From the NCBI RefSeq assembly GCF_037325665.1, contig NC_090255.1:20699154-20763153 (forward strand): 64,000 nt of DNA, written 5' to 3'. Origin of the DNA: Littorina saxatilis. Taxonomy: Eukaryota; Mollusca; Gastropoda; Littorinimorpha; Littorinidae. The translations under genes were made by a program, and so were the position numbers. Each line of letters opens with the position of its first letter. The first letter of the stretch is position 1. Shown in pieces: positions 1 through 38,104 of this stretch. The notes beneath the pieces are model-generated. The model saw only the letters and a list, made by a program, of their open reading frames with translations. It was not told the origin of the DNA and searched no databases.

Positions 1-32
1 TATAGGGGTGTACAGGTCAGTCACACCGGAAA

Positions 33-584
33 GCCGGTGTAACACGACATTTTTACTCCACGAAAAATTTACTCCGGAGTAAATATTTCGTACGAAATTC
101 TTACTCCGAGTAAATTTTTCGTACGAGAAAAGAACTCCCCAGGGCACGAACAAATTACTCCCTCCACGAAATTTTTACTCCACATTTTTTTTACTTCCAG
201 TAAAAATCTCGTACGCTAAAATGGGATGCGGGCGAAGGGATAATGCCAACTGATAATGTGATCTCGCGCAAACGAATGTCGCGCTACCCTCCCTCCACCC
301 CTTCCACCACCAAGACTAACAGGGGACAAGGGAGTAGAAATTTCGTACACCTGGCATGAGAAGTTAAATTGCTCGTGTTGGGGTGAAGTAATTTATTCGT
401 TATTTATTCGTCAGGGGAGTAACATTTTTGTACGAAATGTTTTCTCGGAACTCACCTGTCTTGGGGAGTAATTTTCTCGTGCAATGGGGGAGTGCTTTTT
501 TCGTAAAGGGAGTAACTTTTTCGTACGAAATGTTTACTCCGGAGTAAAAATCTCGTGGGAGTAATTTTCTCGTGTTACACCGGC
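33..584. mobile_element. Foldback-like element with 15-bp terminal inverted repeats
   Basis: The ends are exact inverted copies: GCCGGTGTAACACGA at 33-47 and its complement at 570-584. The inside is a string of short motifs around ACTCCGGAGTAAA (a palindrome near 70) and TTCGTACGAAA, repeated in both orientations. I see no transposase. The family is unknown to me; a non-autonomous DNA transposon or foldback element fits best. It lies in an intron of the ZNF395-like gene. Confidence 0.6.
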
Positions 585-1099
585 GAGCATAGCATAAGGC
601 AAAGAACCTGTTCAGCTGCGTCAAGAGCACACAATACCTGCCTGCACTTTAGTGCTCTATTGGTGGATTGTAATTTGTATTCATGGATCGGACTGCACCT
701 ACCCCCTCCACATTTTGAAGGCATGCCATTTAATTGCCATTTGCATTGCTAGATTGAATGTGTAAGCTCGCGGATATCGGGAAATGAGTTTGCTGTGAAG
801 CATGGTGCAGTTTGTAACACTCTAGATTAAGCTGGCAATACATGAACTCCTCTCCTTTTCCTTCATCGTTTAGCCCCGGCCCCCCCCCCCCTCCCCCCCT
901 TCCCCCAACCCCGTCTCTGTCTACTAGGTCTCTTCCCAACCATCGTCCTATTTTCTGATAACTCCTGAACCGAGGAAAAAGATGAGATCAAAGTTGATTA
1001 GTGCAATGGTGCACCGGTGATCAAGAAGGTAATCTACGCTCTTGTAGTCACGTGCATTGAAAGTGCTGGAATGATGTTTGAAATTATTTGATCTTGTTA

Positions 1100-1279
1100 C
1101 ACTCGAACCTGTCTGCAACGACCACTCAAGGGACAAACGAAGGTAGTGATTATAGACAGGTGGTCGTTACAAAAGACTGATATATAGGAAAAGAACCTCG
1201 TCGGGGTTTCTTTATTTGGAGTGGTCACAATGGGCATTTGGTCGTTATCAAGAGGTTGTCGCTAAAGCAGGTTCGACTG
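1100..1279. mobile_element. Tc1-like MITE remnant
   Basis: Imperfect inverted ends (CACTCGAACCTGTCT on the left, AGCAGGTTCGACTG on the right) are flanked by TA on both sides, as in Tc1/mariner elements. A truncated relative with the same right end lies at about 5735-5819, where it merges into a (CA)n tract. No coding potential. Confidence 0.5.
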
Positions 1280-1282
1280 TAC

Positions 1283-2562
1283 TATTTTCGGCCTTGTGGG
1301 TCAGTCTAGTGTGCATCTGTTATTATCGCGGTAAGGCGTCCACGTGGCTTCAACCCATCGGCTAATGACCTGTTTTGATTGCCCAGACCGCGCAACACCG
1401 GCCGGTACTGCTTATTGTGTTATCATAAAAACCAGGTCAGCAGAGTTTGCCAAATGTGTGACATGAAATACGAGTCATGCATACGACGAATCGTGTTCTA
1501 AATAGCGACCTTGTCAGGTCGGCCCAAACGTCAAAGAAACCGACTCGAGTACATTATCTACTATTATGTCATGACAAAAAGCCAACACGAAGAAGAACTT
1601 GAGATGAAGCGAAGACCAACAACAATAAGATCACACGGTAACTAATGGCAACAATCATAATTATTATAGAGCGAATCATATTTTATCCTACATACGTGAG
1701 AGAGAAACACGTGAGATAATAATCGTTCAAATCACACGTGTGTATATCATGTAAATGAGGTCATGTCAAGCAAGTCTGGCAGGGACCTGTTTTTCCACTG
1801 CTTACGATGCCAAAGTCACCGAGACAAACGTCATTATAGAAACAAAAATTGCGCTCGCTAATTATTACTCTCGATGAATCTTTAGAACTAACAGTCACGC
1901 CACACTTTCAGAGTGACGTTTCTTTGCTTTGACGTAATAGATTCCACAAGGCTTTAGAAGAGATCAAGGTTCCAAAACAAGCGTCTTCAATTTAGCTGCC
2001 TCTACTGCAAGACATTTTCAGTCAAATACACGTATTAAGTACAGTATGTAGGACAAAACAGAATACTACATGGCTTGCTGTGTCTTACCAGATTTACACT
2101 CGTTGCTTTTTCAATTAGTGAACAGCTCGCTTTCGCTCGCAGAAACATAGTGTACCATGAACCCCAGATTTCCCTAAAGCGGGGAAGAAGAAGGAGACCG
2201 ACAACAATCCAATCCACAACAATAAAATCGCAAGGTACCAATCATAGGAAGACTAAGAGGGTCAGAAGTCTCCCCCACCCCATCCGCCCAGCCAGGTTAA
2301 AAATGGTGACAGTGATGTGACCAAGCCTTCAAGAAAACAAGCACTGGACAAAGGTGAATGACCCTGGCTTGCTCTGTTTTTACATAAAACAGTAACACCA
2401 CCCGGGGTGTATACCGCGGTCCAACCCTTACCCGATCGGCGATTGACACCTCGTGGGGAGTGGCGGGGTAGGAGGGGGGGGGGGGGGGGGGGGGCACTTT
2501 TCACTGACCAAGTAGCCCCGACTATTTTTGATGTTAATTTACTTTATCCTCAGTGGATTGTT
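1283..2562. other. Intronic stretch without recognised features
   Basis: Part of the intron downstream of exon 3 of the minus-strand ZNF395-like gene. I see no exon, RNA gene or clear repeat end here apart from a long G run at about 2475-2494. Confidence 0.4.
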
Positions 2563-2625
2563 ACATTTAGTCAAGTTTTGACTAAATGTTTTAACATAGA
2601 GGGGGGAATCGAGACGAGGGTCATG

Positions 2626-2680
<55 letters not shown>

Positions 2681-3450
2681 TGTCTGTCTGTGCGTGTGTG
2701 TGTGTAGAGCGATTCAGAGTAAACTACTGGACCGATCTTTATGAAATTTGACATGAGAGTTCCTGGGTATGATATCCCCATATGTTTTTTTCATTTTTTC
2801 GATAAATGTCTTTGATGACGTCATATCCGGCTTTTTGTAAAAGTTGAGGCGGCACTGTCACACCCTCATTTTTTAATCAAATTGATTGAAATTTTGACCA
2901 AGCAATCTTTGACGAAGGCCGGACTTCGGTATTGCATTTCAGCTTGGTGGCTTAAAAATTAATTAATGACTTTGGTCATTAAAAATCTGAAAATTGTAAT
3001 TAAAATTATTTTTTCATAAAACGATCCAAAACTACGTTTATCTTATTCTTCATCATTTTCTGATTCAAAAAACATATAAATATTTTATATTCGGATTAAA
3101 AACAAGCTCTGAAAATTAAAAATATAAAAATTATAATTAAAATTAAATGTCCAAAATCGCTTTAAAAACAATTTCATCTTATTCCTTGTCCGTTCCTGAT
3201 TCCAAAAACATATAGATATGATATGTTTGGATTAAAAACACGCTCAGAAAGTTAATACGAAGAGAGATACAGAAAAGCGTGCTATGCAGCACAGTGAAAC
3301 CACTACTGCGCTGAACAGGCTCGTCAGTTTCACTCCGTTTTGCACAAGCGGCGGATTACGGTCATTGTGAAAAAATGCAGTGCGTTCAGTTTCATTGTGT
3401 GAGTTTCACAGCTTGACTAAATGTAGTAATTTCGCCTTACGCGACTTGTT
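2563..3450 (+). mobile_element. HINE-like rolling-circle element, family A copy 1
   Basis: It starts with a hairpin (TTTAGTCAA, short loop, TTGACTAAA), carries a (TG)n tract at about 2630-2704, and ends in a small hairpin (TCGC...GCGA) followed by CTTG at a T run. Near-copies lie at 24046-24905 and 60309-61148. The 5' hairpin, microsatellite-like centre, 3' hairpin and T-T target resemble Helentron-associated (DINE-1/HINE) elements; this class is an inference. It has no open frame of its own. Confidence 0.6.
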
Positions 3451-5734
3451 TTATTATTGCTAGTGAGGAAGATGAGGATCGCTGTGGTTAAAAGGGAAAT
3501 GCGCTGCACAGGCATTGAGTTTTAACCGATCTCAGTCTCAATATTTGTTTACAAAACTGATGACAGGAATGATAGCCCTACGTGACGATCTCAATATTTG
3601 ATTTTTTAAGGGAACGGAGGAAACACTTTTGTGTGGGATTTTTTTGGTGTGTGTGTTACTGATCGCGTTTTACATTGCATTTCTGTGGCGTCAGTTTCAC
3701 AACAGTTTGTTTGTTTGTTTCCTCATTAGTCACCTTCAACGGTATGACTAATGAGGGTACAATCCCTCTCGTTAAAAAAAAAAAGCTAAAGGAAGGCGTA
3801 TATATAAAAATAACATTAAAAGGAAGAAAGAAGAATATCTAAGCGACACTGACACTGTCAGTCATCGCAGCCTAGTGTCTTCTTGTCAGTTTCGTGACAG
3901 GTCTGTTTCTATTTCAGGCGACGACGAAAGCAGGCATGACCTTTCATCGTGTAACGTTGCTCACAGAAGCTGTGTGACACTGAACCATAACCCGCACGCA
4001 CCGTGTCACACACGGCGCCACTTTTATTTAGACAGCACTTTTGCCTTTTGAGACTGTCAATCTTTCGGCCTTGCAGCCATGCGATCCCGCAAAAAGAACT
4101 GATGTCACGTACCACGTGATCAAAACAAACACGCACGCGCTCGCTGCGTGCAAGTGCACACGAGCCGGCCGGGCCGAGCCGAACAAACTTTGTTGTCAAG
4201 CCCTTCGGTTTCGCTCGCAACGGTGGGGAAAATACAGGCCTACGATCTCTGAAAACCGCCCGGTGTGTCAAAATAAGCATACAAAGTCAATCCAACACGT
4301 TCAAAGCTAATCTTACAGCAAACGACGCAGTTTCTGTCTTCAAAACAACCTTGCTCAAGGCCGACCTTAGAACTCGGTAGCGCTCGGAAAATGGGGAAAA
4401 CAAACGAGTCGTGGTTGCCGGGTGCTAAAAATAGCCGCAGCCAATGAATGACCCTGCAGGGTTTATCAGCTGACTAGAACTAGGTCGACAGAAGACCGCA
4501 TTCAGCGATGTTTTTCCCCGTTCCATCGCGAACAAAGAACGGCGGGGGAAATCGATTCTGCTCTCATAGATCAATCGATACCGAACTCTTTTTCTTCTTT
4601 CCCGAAAAACGGTGTCATTTTAGACGAAATTCAGCTTAAAAAAAAGCTCTACGGCGAGCAGTGAAGCAGACGACCGCAGCTGTGAGAATCGAGGGAAAAT
4701 ATGTCGGTCGCACTAAAGGAGTAAAAATGACATAACTAGTCTCCCCCAGCGTGAGAAGGTCAGTACCGCGCCGGGGATCCTTACTTGATACAGAGTATCC
4801 CTATACTTCGCGCTCGACAAAGCTCGGATTTGAAGGTTGAAAGCATGAATTTTAACTCTGAGCTACTCAACAATTACTAAGGCCTTGGTTAGACGCCGCC
4901 CCCCCCCCCCTCCCACAACACACATTTTTTCCATTCATAACCACCACTAGTAATTAGCAACGTTATTGTTGGAAATCCCAAACTGATCTGTGTGATATAA
5001 TACTCCCTCGCATGATCGTTAAACAAAACAAAAAAAATCATCACTGAGAGTCAAATTTCAGCCCAGCCCACAAGAAGGAAAAAGGTACAGCCAAATGATT
5101 TCATGATATGAAACTCAGTACAGAGGAGACACCTCAAGAAGTCAACAAAGTCACAAGCAATCAGATGACTGATAAAGTTATCAGTTTTAAGAAGTTCGTG
5201 TGCCACTCTGCCGCGTTCTTTGCCTAATTCTACTCTTACCCTGCTTCTTATAAAAAGAAGTGTACAATACATGTGTACCAATTTAAAAATAACTGTAGTT
5301 GTAATGTTTTCAGCTTTACCTTAGTGCACGTGAGACTGTGTCAATAACAACAATGTACAACTTTTAGTTCTTTGTCCTACCTGACACTATCACTAAATCC
5401 AAAATAGATAACATCCTCCCTCCTGACCCTAAATCCTAACACCTCGACACACAAGGACCAAAATACCACGTTGCACAACTGAATCATCAGTCAAACACAA
5501 TGTGATGCATGTAACTCTTTTTTCTCTCTCTCTCTTAGTCTGACACATTTTCACAAACATAACACACAGAGATGAAGAAGGGAACTTTACCAGTGAACAA
5601 ACACAAACAAACACACCATTCATAACAAAACCAACAAAATGCAGCCAACCCTGTGTTATAACAACTATCAGAGGGTAGACCAACCAAAAGTGGTTGCAAA
5701 TGACAGGAGTTATAGAATACTGGAATTTTAGAGA
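3451..5734. other. Intronic stretch with a GC-richer block
   Basis: No exon recognised. Positions about 3840-4760 are richer in GC than their surroundings and include a CACGTG E-box near 4114; an internal promoter is possible but unsupported. A 123-codon open frame on the minus strand (3909-4280) resembles nothing I know. Confidence 0.3.
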
Positions 5735-5819
5735 AAAACAGTTCGTCAGGGATTCTTTGGGATTGTCATTCTGGGCAGATGGTCGTTATTAAGAGGTGGT
5801 CACCAAGACAGGTTCGACT

Positions 5820-5866
5820 GCACACACACACACACACACACACTGTGACATACACACAAACACTGT

Positions 5867-5925
<59 letters not shown>

Positions 5926-5938
5926 TGACACACACACA

Positions 5939-5970
<32 letters not shown>
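5820..5970. repeat. (CA)n microsatellite next to a splice donor
   Basis: About 150 bp of CA dinucleotides with a few interruptions. On the minus strand it is (TG)n and starts about 15 bp after the donor of exon 3 of the ZNF395-like gene. Confidence 0.9.
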
Positions 5971-5974
<4 letters not shown>

Positions 5975-5984
5975 CTCGACTCAC

Positions 5985-8900
5985 CTGTTCAGATAATCTA
6001 GAGTGAAGAGTGTCTCTTGTGTCGGAATCGGACGGGACCAGATCAGACCTGCCAGGAAAGTCAAAAGAGGAAGAGGCAGGTGCGCTCTCGCTCAGGTGTG
6101 GAGGCGATGGGTCATCCCTCTCAGAGTGACCGCTGTAGAATCCACTACTCGCCACACTGCTGGACACATAGCTGTGCTCCTGTGTTGGTTCAAATGTAGT
6201 CTCACCTGCAGGGAAAGAAGTCCAGAAAGTGTCATGAAACTGGTCTGGGAAAGTTTGAGAAGGATGGTTGAGGGGTGTAAGTTATGTGTGAGATTAGAAG
6301 GACACCGAAATTTGGTAATGGTACAGCTGCTGACAATCCATACAGACTTTTGCTCAATTTTGTGATTTGACAATCTTGCCTAGACTACAGCATAAACCTT
6401 TTTTTTTTTTTACCCACTTTAAAATAAAAATCGCATAAATGTATACAAGTTAAAACAACTCACATTATGAATAATTCTTGTTGATTTTATGTTGGTAGAA
6501 AACAGATGTACACAGTCACACACGTACACACACACACTTAATCTTAAACAGAGACAGACAAAACAACCATTGACAACAACAACAAAAACACCACAGAATC
6601 ACAACATACACCCACCCCTGTACTGTGTGGTGATGGTGGGCGATTTTGGGCTGACGGAGAGTGACGTCAGCACCATGGCAGCGATCGTTTCATCCATAAT
6701 GTCGACGTCATCAAAGTCTCCGCCATGCTCGCTGCCCTCAGTATCCCCTGAGCTATCGCGGTGCCTCCTGTGTCGTCTGCAACAAAACAAGCAGACAGCA
6801 CTCTGATCAGATGCTCACTTATTGTGCTGTGGTAATATTTAACTTTTATAGCGTTGTTAATTCAAATCTCCCCATCTATTGCCTGTACTGCAGCACGTTT
6901 TACGCAAATTGAGAGGCTTAGGTTCAGTGCACGATAAAAATTAAGATAAAGAACTTATCTGAATTTATTAGCTTAAGTCCAAGACTATCCGTGAGGTTGT
7001 CGATTTCCTGAAAGAACAACGCACGCGCTCACTATGGTTAGTTACCCAATGCTGAGCTGACCAGACAAGCACAGTCACAGATACATGTGTATGAAAAAGT
7101 AATTTGAGCCGTATGTGCGATATCAGGAAATCCGGTATCCGACTGCATTCAGGCTACTTTCTATTATTAGTATTACATTGCATGCACCAAGAACCGTAGT
7201 ACCATTGGGACTGTGACGTGTGTGTGGCCGTGTGTAAGGCGGGAGAGGGAGAGAGAAAGAGGGAGGGAGAAACAGAAAGAGTGTCTGAGTGAGTTTGTGC
7301 ACGTAAGCATTGACGCCAGCACCGAAAGACTGAAGGACATGGTGTTCTTGGGGAAGATAATAAAGCAGCAGATGGTGACATTCACAGTCAAAGTTCTGCG
7401 TTAGCCCACGGCAAATTGGTACCGCATACCGTGGGCCCCTTCAGTTCAGTTTAATTATTTATTTATATGGGAGATTTATATAGCGCTTGACGTTCTCTAA
7501 GCGCTTTACATATTAATTTCTGCCGTGTGAGGTGGAATTTTTTACACATTATATCACGCATTCACATCGGCCAGTAAATCTCAAGCCATTACGGCGAACA
7601 TTTACTTTTCACGGCCTGTTATCCCAAGTCACACGGGTATTTGGTGGACATTTTTTAATCTATGCCTATACAATTTTGCCAGGAAAGACCCTTTTGTCGA
7701 TCGTGGGATCTTTAACGTGCACACCCCAATGTAGTGTACACGACGGGACCTCGGTTTTGGTCTCCTCCGAAAGACTACCACTTGAACCCACCACCTGGGC
7801 TAGGAAAGGGGGGGGGGGGGGGGGGGGGGAGAAAATTGATTACGCTCCGACCCAGGGTCGAACTCGCAACCTCTCGCTTTCGAGGCAAGTGCACTTACCA
7901 CTCGGCCACCCAGACCCAGTTCTACAATGAAACCCCCTTTTCAGACTTCCAAAATTCTGAGAACATTGGGTCTTAAAAAAGGAGAGAGTCTTAAATTAGA
8001 GGTACTTTTATATATATTTTTTTTATACAGAGATTAAGAACTGAAAGTCTCAGAAAACAATGTTTTAAAAAAGGAGGGAGTCTTAAATTGAGGGGTCCAG
8101 GGCCGGATCTGGGGGGGGGGGGTGTTCCTGGGTTTCCGGACCCCCCCCCCCCTGGCCATCCAATGTACCTCTCAGAGAAAAAAAAATGTGGACTTTGGAC
8201 CCCTGCCTTCAGTTGGAACCCCCCCCCCCCCCCCCTCAAACGAACTTGGTCCGGCCCTGGGGTCCACTGTACTTGCATTGGTGTCGATCAGTATCTGCCG
8301 AGCTGATCGTGAGGGTGAGACACTTGCGCTTTTTCTGACTCAGAGAAGCTTATTTCCTCGCTGGCTAAGTTATAACATTTGGGACAATGCTAGGCTGGAA
8401 TGTGTCTGCCAGCTGTTTATAACCAGGCAAACGCAACGCAAGTACGACGATATACTGACAAAAACGGTTTTGAGTGGGCGTGGTCGGTCCCAGAAGAGGT
8501 CAAAAGGTGAAAGGGTAGATTTTACCCTCCTTCCCAAAACAGAAGTCATTTACGCTAAAGACTACAATTATACGGCCCTTTTGGCACTCTAAACAATCGT
8601 GTATACTGACAGGTATTACCAGGGCCGCCTGATTCCCCTGTTTTGTTTTTCCCCTCACAACTGTTTTGCAAGTGTCGATTGCATATGAATGACATAAGGA
8701 TACAAGATGTAGAGTATTGGTATTGTGGGCCTTTGAGTTCGACGACCCAGTCTGCGAAAAGGGAGCCTCCCCTTCCTATTACAAGGATTCCATTTTAAAG
8801 GTTTTTTTCCCACTCCCGAAACAAGTATCACTTGCGTGTGAATGACACAAGCTAGGATACAATATGCTGCATGCGTCCCTTCGACAACGCAGTCTGCAAC

Positions 8901-11389
8901 TCCCCCCCCCCCCCCCCCCCCAACTGCTCTGAAAACGATGATTCAGCAGTTGCGGCGACTGACAGACAAATGTTCCCAACACATTCCGACCCAGACAATA
9001 ATATAGTCCTGACGACTCAGTGCCGCTTGTTTCTGACCGCGTGTCAACAATTGAGTAGTGTCGGCGATGAAGTTCTTTGTTCCCTCTCACTAAATACTGT
9101 ATGACTATGACTGTAAATCCCGAAGTCCAATTGGGTATTGTTACGTTTTTTACCCCCCACCCCAAACCCGTTTTTCGAAGGCATTGACCTCTGTGAGTAC
9201 GTGTGTGTGTGTGACTGTGACCGTGAGCCTGGCACTGGTCAGTGTCACTGTGTGTGAGTAAGTTTGGGGGGGGGGGGGGGGGCGGAGGGAGGGTAGTCAC
9301 TATGTGTGTGTGGTCCATACTGCTATTGGTTTCAAACTGAACTTCAAGTTCAACAAGTTAGTATGACTATGTGTAAACCCCTAAAATGAAGATGGGTTTG
9401 GAGTTTGGGACGACTGAAGCCAAAGAGCTCAAAGAGACTTCACCCAAAACAAAAACACGGACAGGTCTCAAAACTTGACAATCCAAACAAACCATGTTAG
9501 TACATGACAAAAGAGGACTCAAACGTAATTTTACAAATAATAAAAGACATGTCCATATGGCTAACTTATTTAATCGTAACGCAGCCACAGACAAACCTAA
9601 GTAGGACCATAATGCTGACATTGACAATGACAGTGACACTGAAATATTTTCAGGATGAATATCTATTTATATCCTGCTCCATGTCCAGGCGGCTTATCGG
9701 TTCTCGCCGCACACCAAAACAAGTAACATTCAGTGAGAAATTGTGAAAGAAACCTTGATTTCAAAGTTCAAAAAACTGATCTGTCATTTTTTTCTCCCGG
9801 TGTAGGATCCGGTCCGGTCCCCCCTCTGAAGTAGTCCCCCGGGGGACCAATTCGTGGCAAAAACTGCTCTATAATGGTCCCCCCTTAGACATCCAGCCTC
9901 GTTTTTCTTAGGCATTCAAGCCATTTTCAATCTATATCTTCGTCCGGTATTATGTAGTGCACAGACAGCAATCTCTTTGTTTGACTATATTTTGCAGAAA
10001 ATAAAATAGATCTGATTTATAATGCCGTTCAAAAGAAAAATGACATGAAATAAAATGAATAATAAATAAATACTGATAAGAAGAAATGAAACCAGTCTCT
10101 GATTCTTTCCTTTCTTTTCTCTAAAATTGCTGGTAACATTACTAACATTGTAACAAGAAAAACGAGGCTGGATGTCTAAGGGGGGACCATTATAGAGCAG
10201 TTTTTGCCACGAATTGGTCCCCCGGGGGACTACTTCAGAGGGGGGACCGGACCCACGGATCCTACACCGGCACAAAAAACGATGTCATTGTTAAGAGCAG
10301 AAGACAAGGACCACCTGTTCTTCTACTCCCAAGTCACGCTCACAGGTAAAAAAAGCCGCGTTCATTTACGTTTTATGGAGCCACAAACCAGAAACCAAAC
10401 GCAGAGAGCCTGGCGACCATGAAATCTAAAATAGACCGAGGCGAAGTCGAGTAAAATGCTAACGTCATCATCATTTTCTTTGTTTCAGCCTCAGTCAACT
10501 GGGTCATGCGAGTTTATTTGGCTCCCCACCAAGTTGAGCCCGACACGCATTGACGTAACTCTCTGACGTAACCGAACGCACTGGGATTCCGATATCAAAA
10601 AAGATAAACTCCTACAGAAAACACCAGCAGATTTATTTAGCCCAGCTGATCCGGCCGGTCCCGGGCAAAATTCTTGTGCAACGATCAGCTGGTCGCTGCG
10701 AACTTGACCTACTTCCGTGGCCGATTTACAAAATGGGGCAACCTCTAGAAAACGAGGGTCAGACAAGCAAAAACACGACAACAAAAGCAAAAAAACAGTA
10801 AATTATGAATAAAGATTTCATCGTGGAAGTTTAAATGAAAGTTTGAAGGTACAAAAAGAGAGACTTACTGTTTGAAAGCGGGGCTGGGTACGTCAATGCT
10901 GTGCGACACAGCCCTGCGTTTGGGTTCGCTCAGCTGCAGGTCCGCCAGCTTGGAATAGTCCGTCGCCTGGTCCACCAGTCTGGCGGACTTTCGGCTCTCC
11001 ATCAAGCGGATATCGTCCAGCTTGCGGTTGATGGTGAACTCCTCTCCGTTGCTGTGCTTGAGGCTGATGATCACGTCCTCAACCCGTCGGTCGTGATGGG
11101 CCACCAGCCCGCACACCTCGCGGCCGTTCATGGTTACGAACACTTTTTGGGCGTGCTTCAGGCGTCCCGTGGGCCCCGTCGCGAATCCAGGCCCGATGAT
11201 TTCTTTGCTTGTTGCATTCGACTCGAACCCGTCATCAAAGCGGACGGTGTAGAGAGCTTGGTTAGTCGGGGTCTCCTCGGCTGCCAGGGCGCGAATAACG
11301 CCGGGGTAAAATCGGCCATCTTGTTGCCATAAGGCGCTAACTCGGGTCCCGATGATAGATCGCTTAGCTAGTCTTTTCGTCCCAGACAT
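5985..11389 (-). CDS. ZNF704-like: ZNF395/ZNF704/SLC2A4RG (Glut4EF) family transcription factor, 5' part
   Basis: Three coding exons are visible: 10869-11389, 6616-6776 and 5985-6205 (in transcript order). Donors GTAAGT, GTGGGT and GTGAGT, the AG acceptors and the phases all agree, giving 301 residues from the ATG at 11389. The start RLAKRS resembles the RRLAKR start of vertebrate ZNF704. A Tudor-like region (about residues 14-70) and a second conserved block (to about 150) follow, then IDVP (about 165), the family signature AAMVLTSLS (206-214), and a Ser/Pro-rich stretch with PSPP. The C2H2 finger and DNA-binding tail, expected next, are not in the window, so the gene runs off the left edge. 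Family members are nuclear factors binding GLUT4 and huntingtin promoters in mammals. Which of the three vertebrate paralogues it matches is unclear, and a single pre-duplication orthologue is likely. Confidence 0.85.
7455..7918 (-). mobile_element. tRNA-derived SINE, head type B
   Basis: Read on the minus strand it starts with a tRNA-like head (A box TGGCCGAGTGGTAAG, B box GAGTTCGACCC) at 7918, followed by a conserved body containing TTAACGTGCACACCCC and an (ATAA)-type tail near 7455. A second copy is at 48171-48536 plus 49088-49160. A 27-bp G run near 7808 is internal. Confidence 0.8.
7925..8269. mobile_element. Tc1-like MITE (CAGTGGAACCCC family) interrupted by another element
   Basis: The left end reads CAATGAAACCCCC after TA and the right end TCCACTG before TA. 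The interior has the family words TTAAGACC/GTCTTAAA. It is split by a hAT-like insertion at 8100-8258. Confidence 0.5.
8100..8258. mobile_element. Short hAT-like MITE with an 8-bp target duplication
   Basis: Terminal inverted repeats GGGCCGGA and TCCGGCCC(T) enclose about 159 bp, including C- and G-runs. The direct repeat GGGGTCCA flanks it at 8092-8099 and 8259-8266. Eight-bp duplications and GGGCCGG-type ends are usual for hAT elements. Confidence 0.6.
8270..9796. other. ZNF395-like intron 1, no recognised features
   Basis: I see no exon or clear repeat, only G and C homopolymer runs (about 8901-8921 and 9267-9282). Confidence 0.4.
9797..10270. mobile_element. MITE with about 115-bp terminal inverted repeats
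   Basis: Positions 9797-9912 recur as the reverse complement at about 10152-10270: ends CCGGTGTAGGATCC, then repeated GGACC/GGTCC words and GGCTGGATGTCTAAG. The AT-rich centre has no transposase. No target duplication is obvious. The family is not known to me. Confidence 0.7.
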
Positions 11390-12195
11390 GGCTACTTAGG
11401 TTATCATCAATACTCCAAGAAATGCTTTAATAATCGATTGATCCTCTTTGAAGTTGGCTGTGAAGTGCCGATCGCGGATTGTCAAACTCAAACAGTGCGG
11501 TCACTTTGCCTTCTGATGTAAACAAATGCCGGTGTACTGCGCCGGTTTGTTTTGGTGCTGACGGAGGCGGAGTCACTTGCTAACGTCAACAGAGCCACGT
11601 GATAGGAAAATCCGAAAGCGTATTGGCCAGAAGCGTCACACCTCCGTGCTGTGATTGGTTAACTTCTCTTCGCTGTCAATCACTTGAAGGTCAACCAACT
11701 GTGCTGGGTGCAAAGGTTGAGGTCAGCACTTTGGCCGGCAACGGTTTGCTCGAATTTTCTCATTAAAACCAACCGATTTGATAAACCAGTTGCAGCCATA
11801 CACTTTAGAATCAAGAATACACTTACACACACCCGATGGTTGATGTAAACTGCCTTAAAAACAGCAAGCACACCATATTTTGGTTTGACAGCAGTTGTTT
11901 GTGATGTTGTTGTCATTGGTGCTAACTTAGATACTGCTTCCCTTGGTTGAGATCTGAATAAACGGCTGACCGTACTCAAATGAGCAAAATCGACCACGGT
12001 TCTGTAGAATTTGATTTGTTATGCACAGATTAATATTATCAAAGCTATTTTCTATCATGAATACAAAGAGAAGTACACAAGATGACGATTCATATATTGT
12101 TATCGTTGTGCAACGTTTAATAAAAGGAACAGCCCAAGAAAAGTCGGTCATGCCCCAAAAAAGCGTACGAACCTTCCCACAATCCACTCGTCAAA
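11390..12195. promoter_or_regulatory. Divergent promoter region between the ZNF395-like and CULT genes
   Basis: Only 806 bp separate the two start codons, which point away from each other. The interval holds a CACGTG E-box at 11596-11601 and inverted CCAAT boxes (ATTGG) at 11622-11626 and 11654-11658. No transcription start can be placed from sequence alone. Confidence 0.5.
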
Positions 12196-37589
<25,394 letters not shown>

Positions 37590-38104
37590 CAAAGAAGATT
37601 TGCAGATATTTTCATGTGGTAATTTATGCTTTTTATGTTGTTGCATTTTTTTAGGACATGCTTGGTAACTGTGAAGCTAGAATTATGATGGTACATGTAA
37701 TTGAAAAATGATCATGTGAGTGCGAAATTGTAAAATAAACGAAAACTGAGTTTTCTGGTGCTTCCTTGGTCCTTGCTATTGTTCTGTCAATTTGCTCAAG
37801 ATGACCTTGTTCAGCTGAACTTTTGATTTGCATTTTGTGTTAGACATTTTTGGCTGACTGTCTCATACAGTGTTTGAAAGTTTTATTTCCCTGCCCTGTC
37901 CAGGGAAATATCTGTACTGCAGCTAAAGCAATGTAACCTGGCTTTTCTTTTCTTCTCCCATGTATTTCATTGCAATATATATCCAGTTTGAGTTTGTATC
38001 AGTGCTTTGTTGGTATTAGCTACATAGTGAAGAAGGGTCAGTATTCTCTTGCTATGCACATGTCATTTTACAGTCATTCTGCCCCCTCCCTTTCTCGTTT
38101 TTTT
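37590..38104. other. CULT gene 3' untranslated region and flank
   Basis: Begins after the TGA of the CULT gene and holds an AATAAA at 37734-37739. No further features seen. Confidence 0.5.

Noticed and set aside
3909-4280. 123-codon minus-strand frame in a GC-richer block
   Set aside because: No recognisable domain; length is expected by chance in GC-rich DNA.
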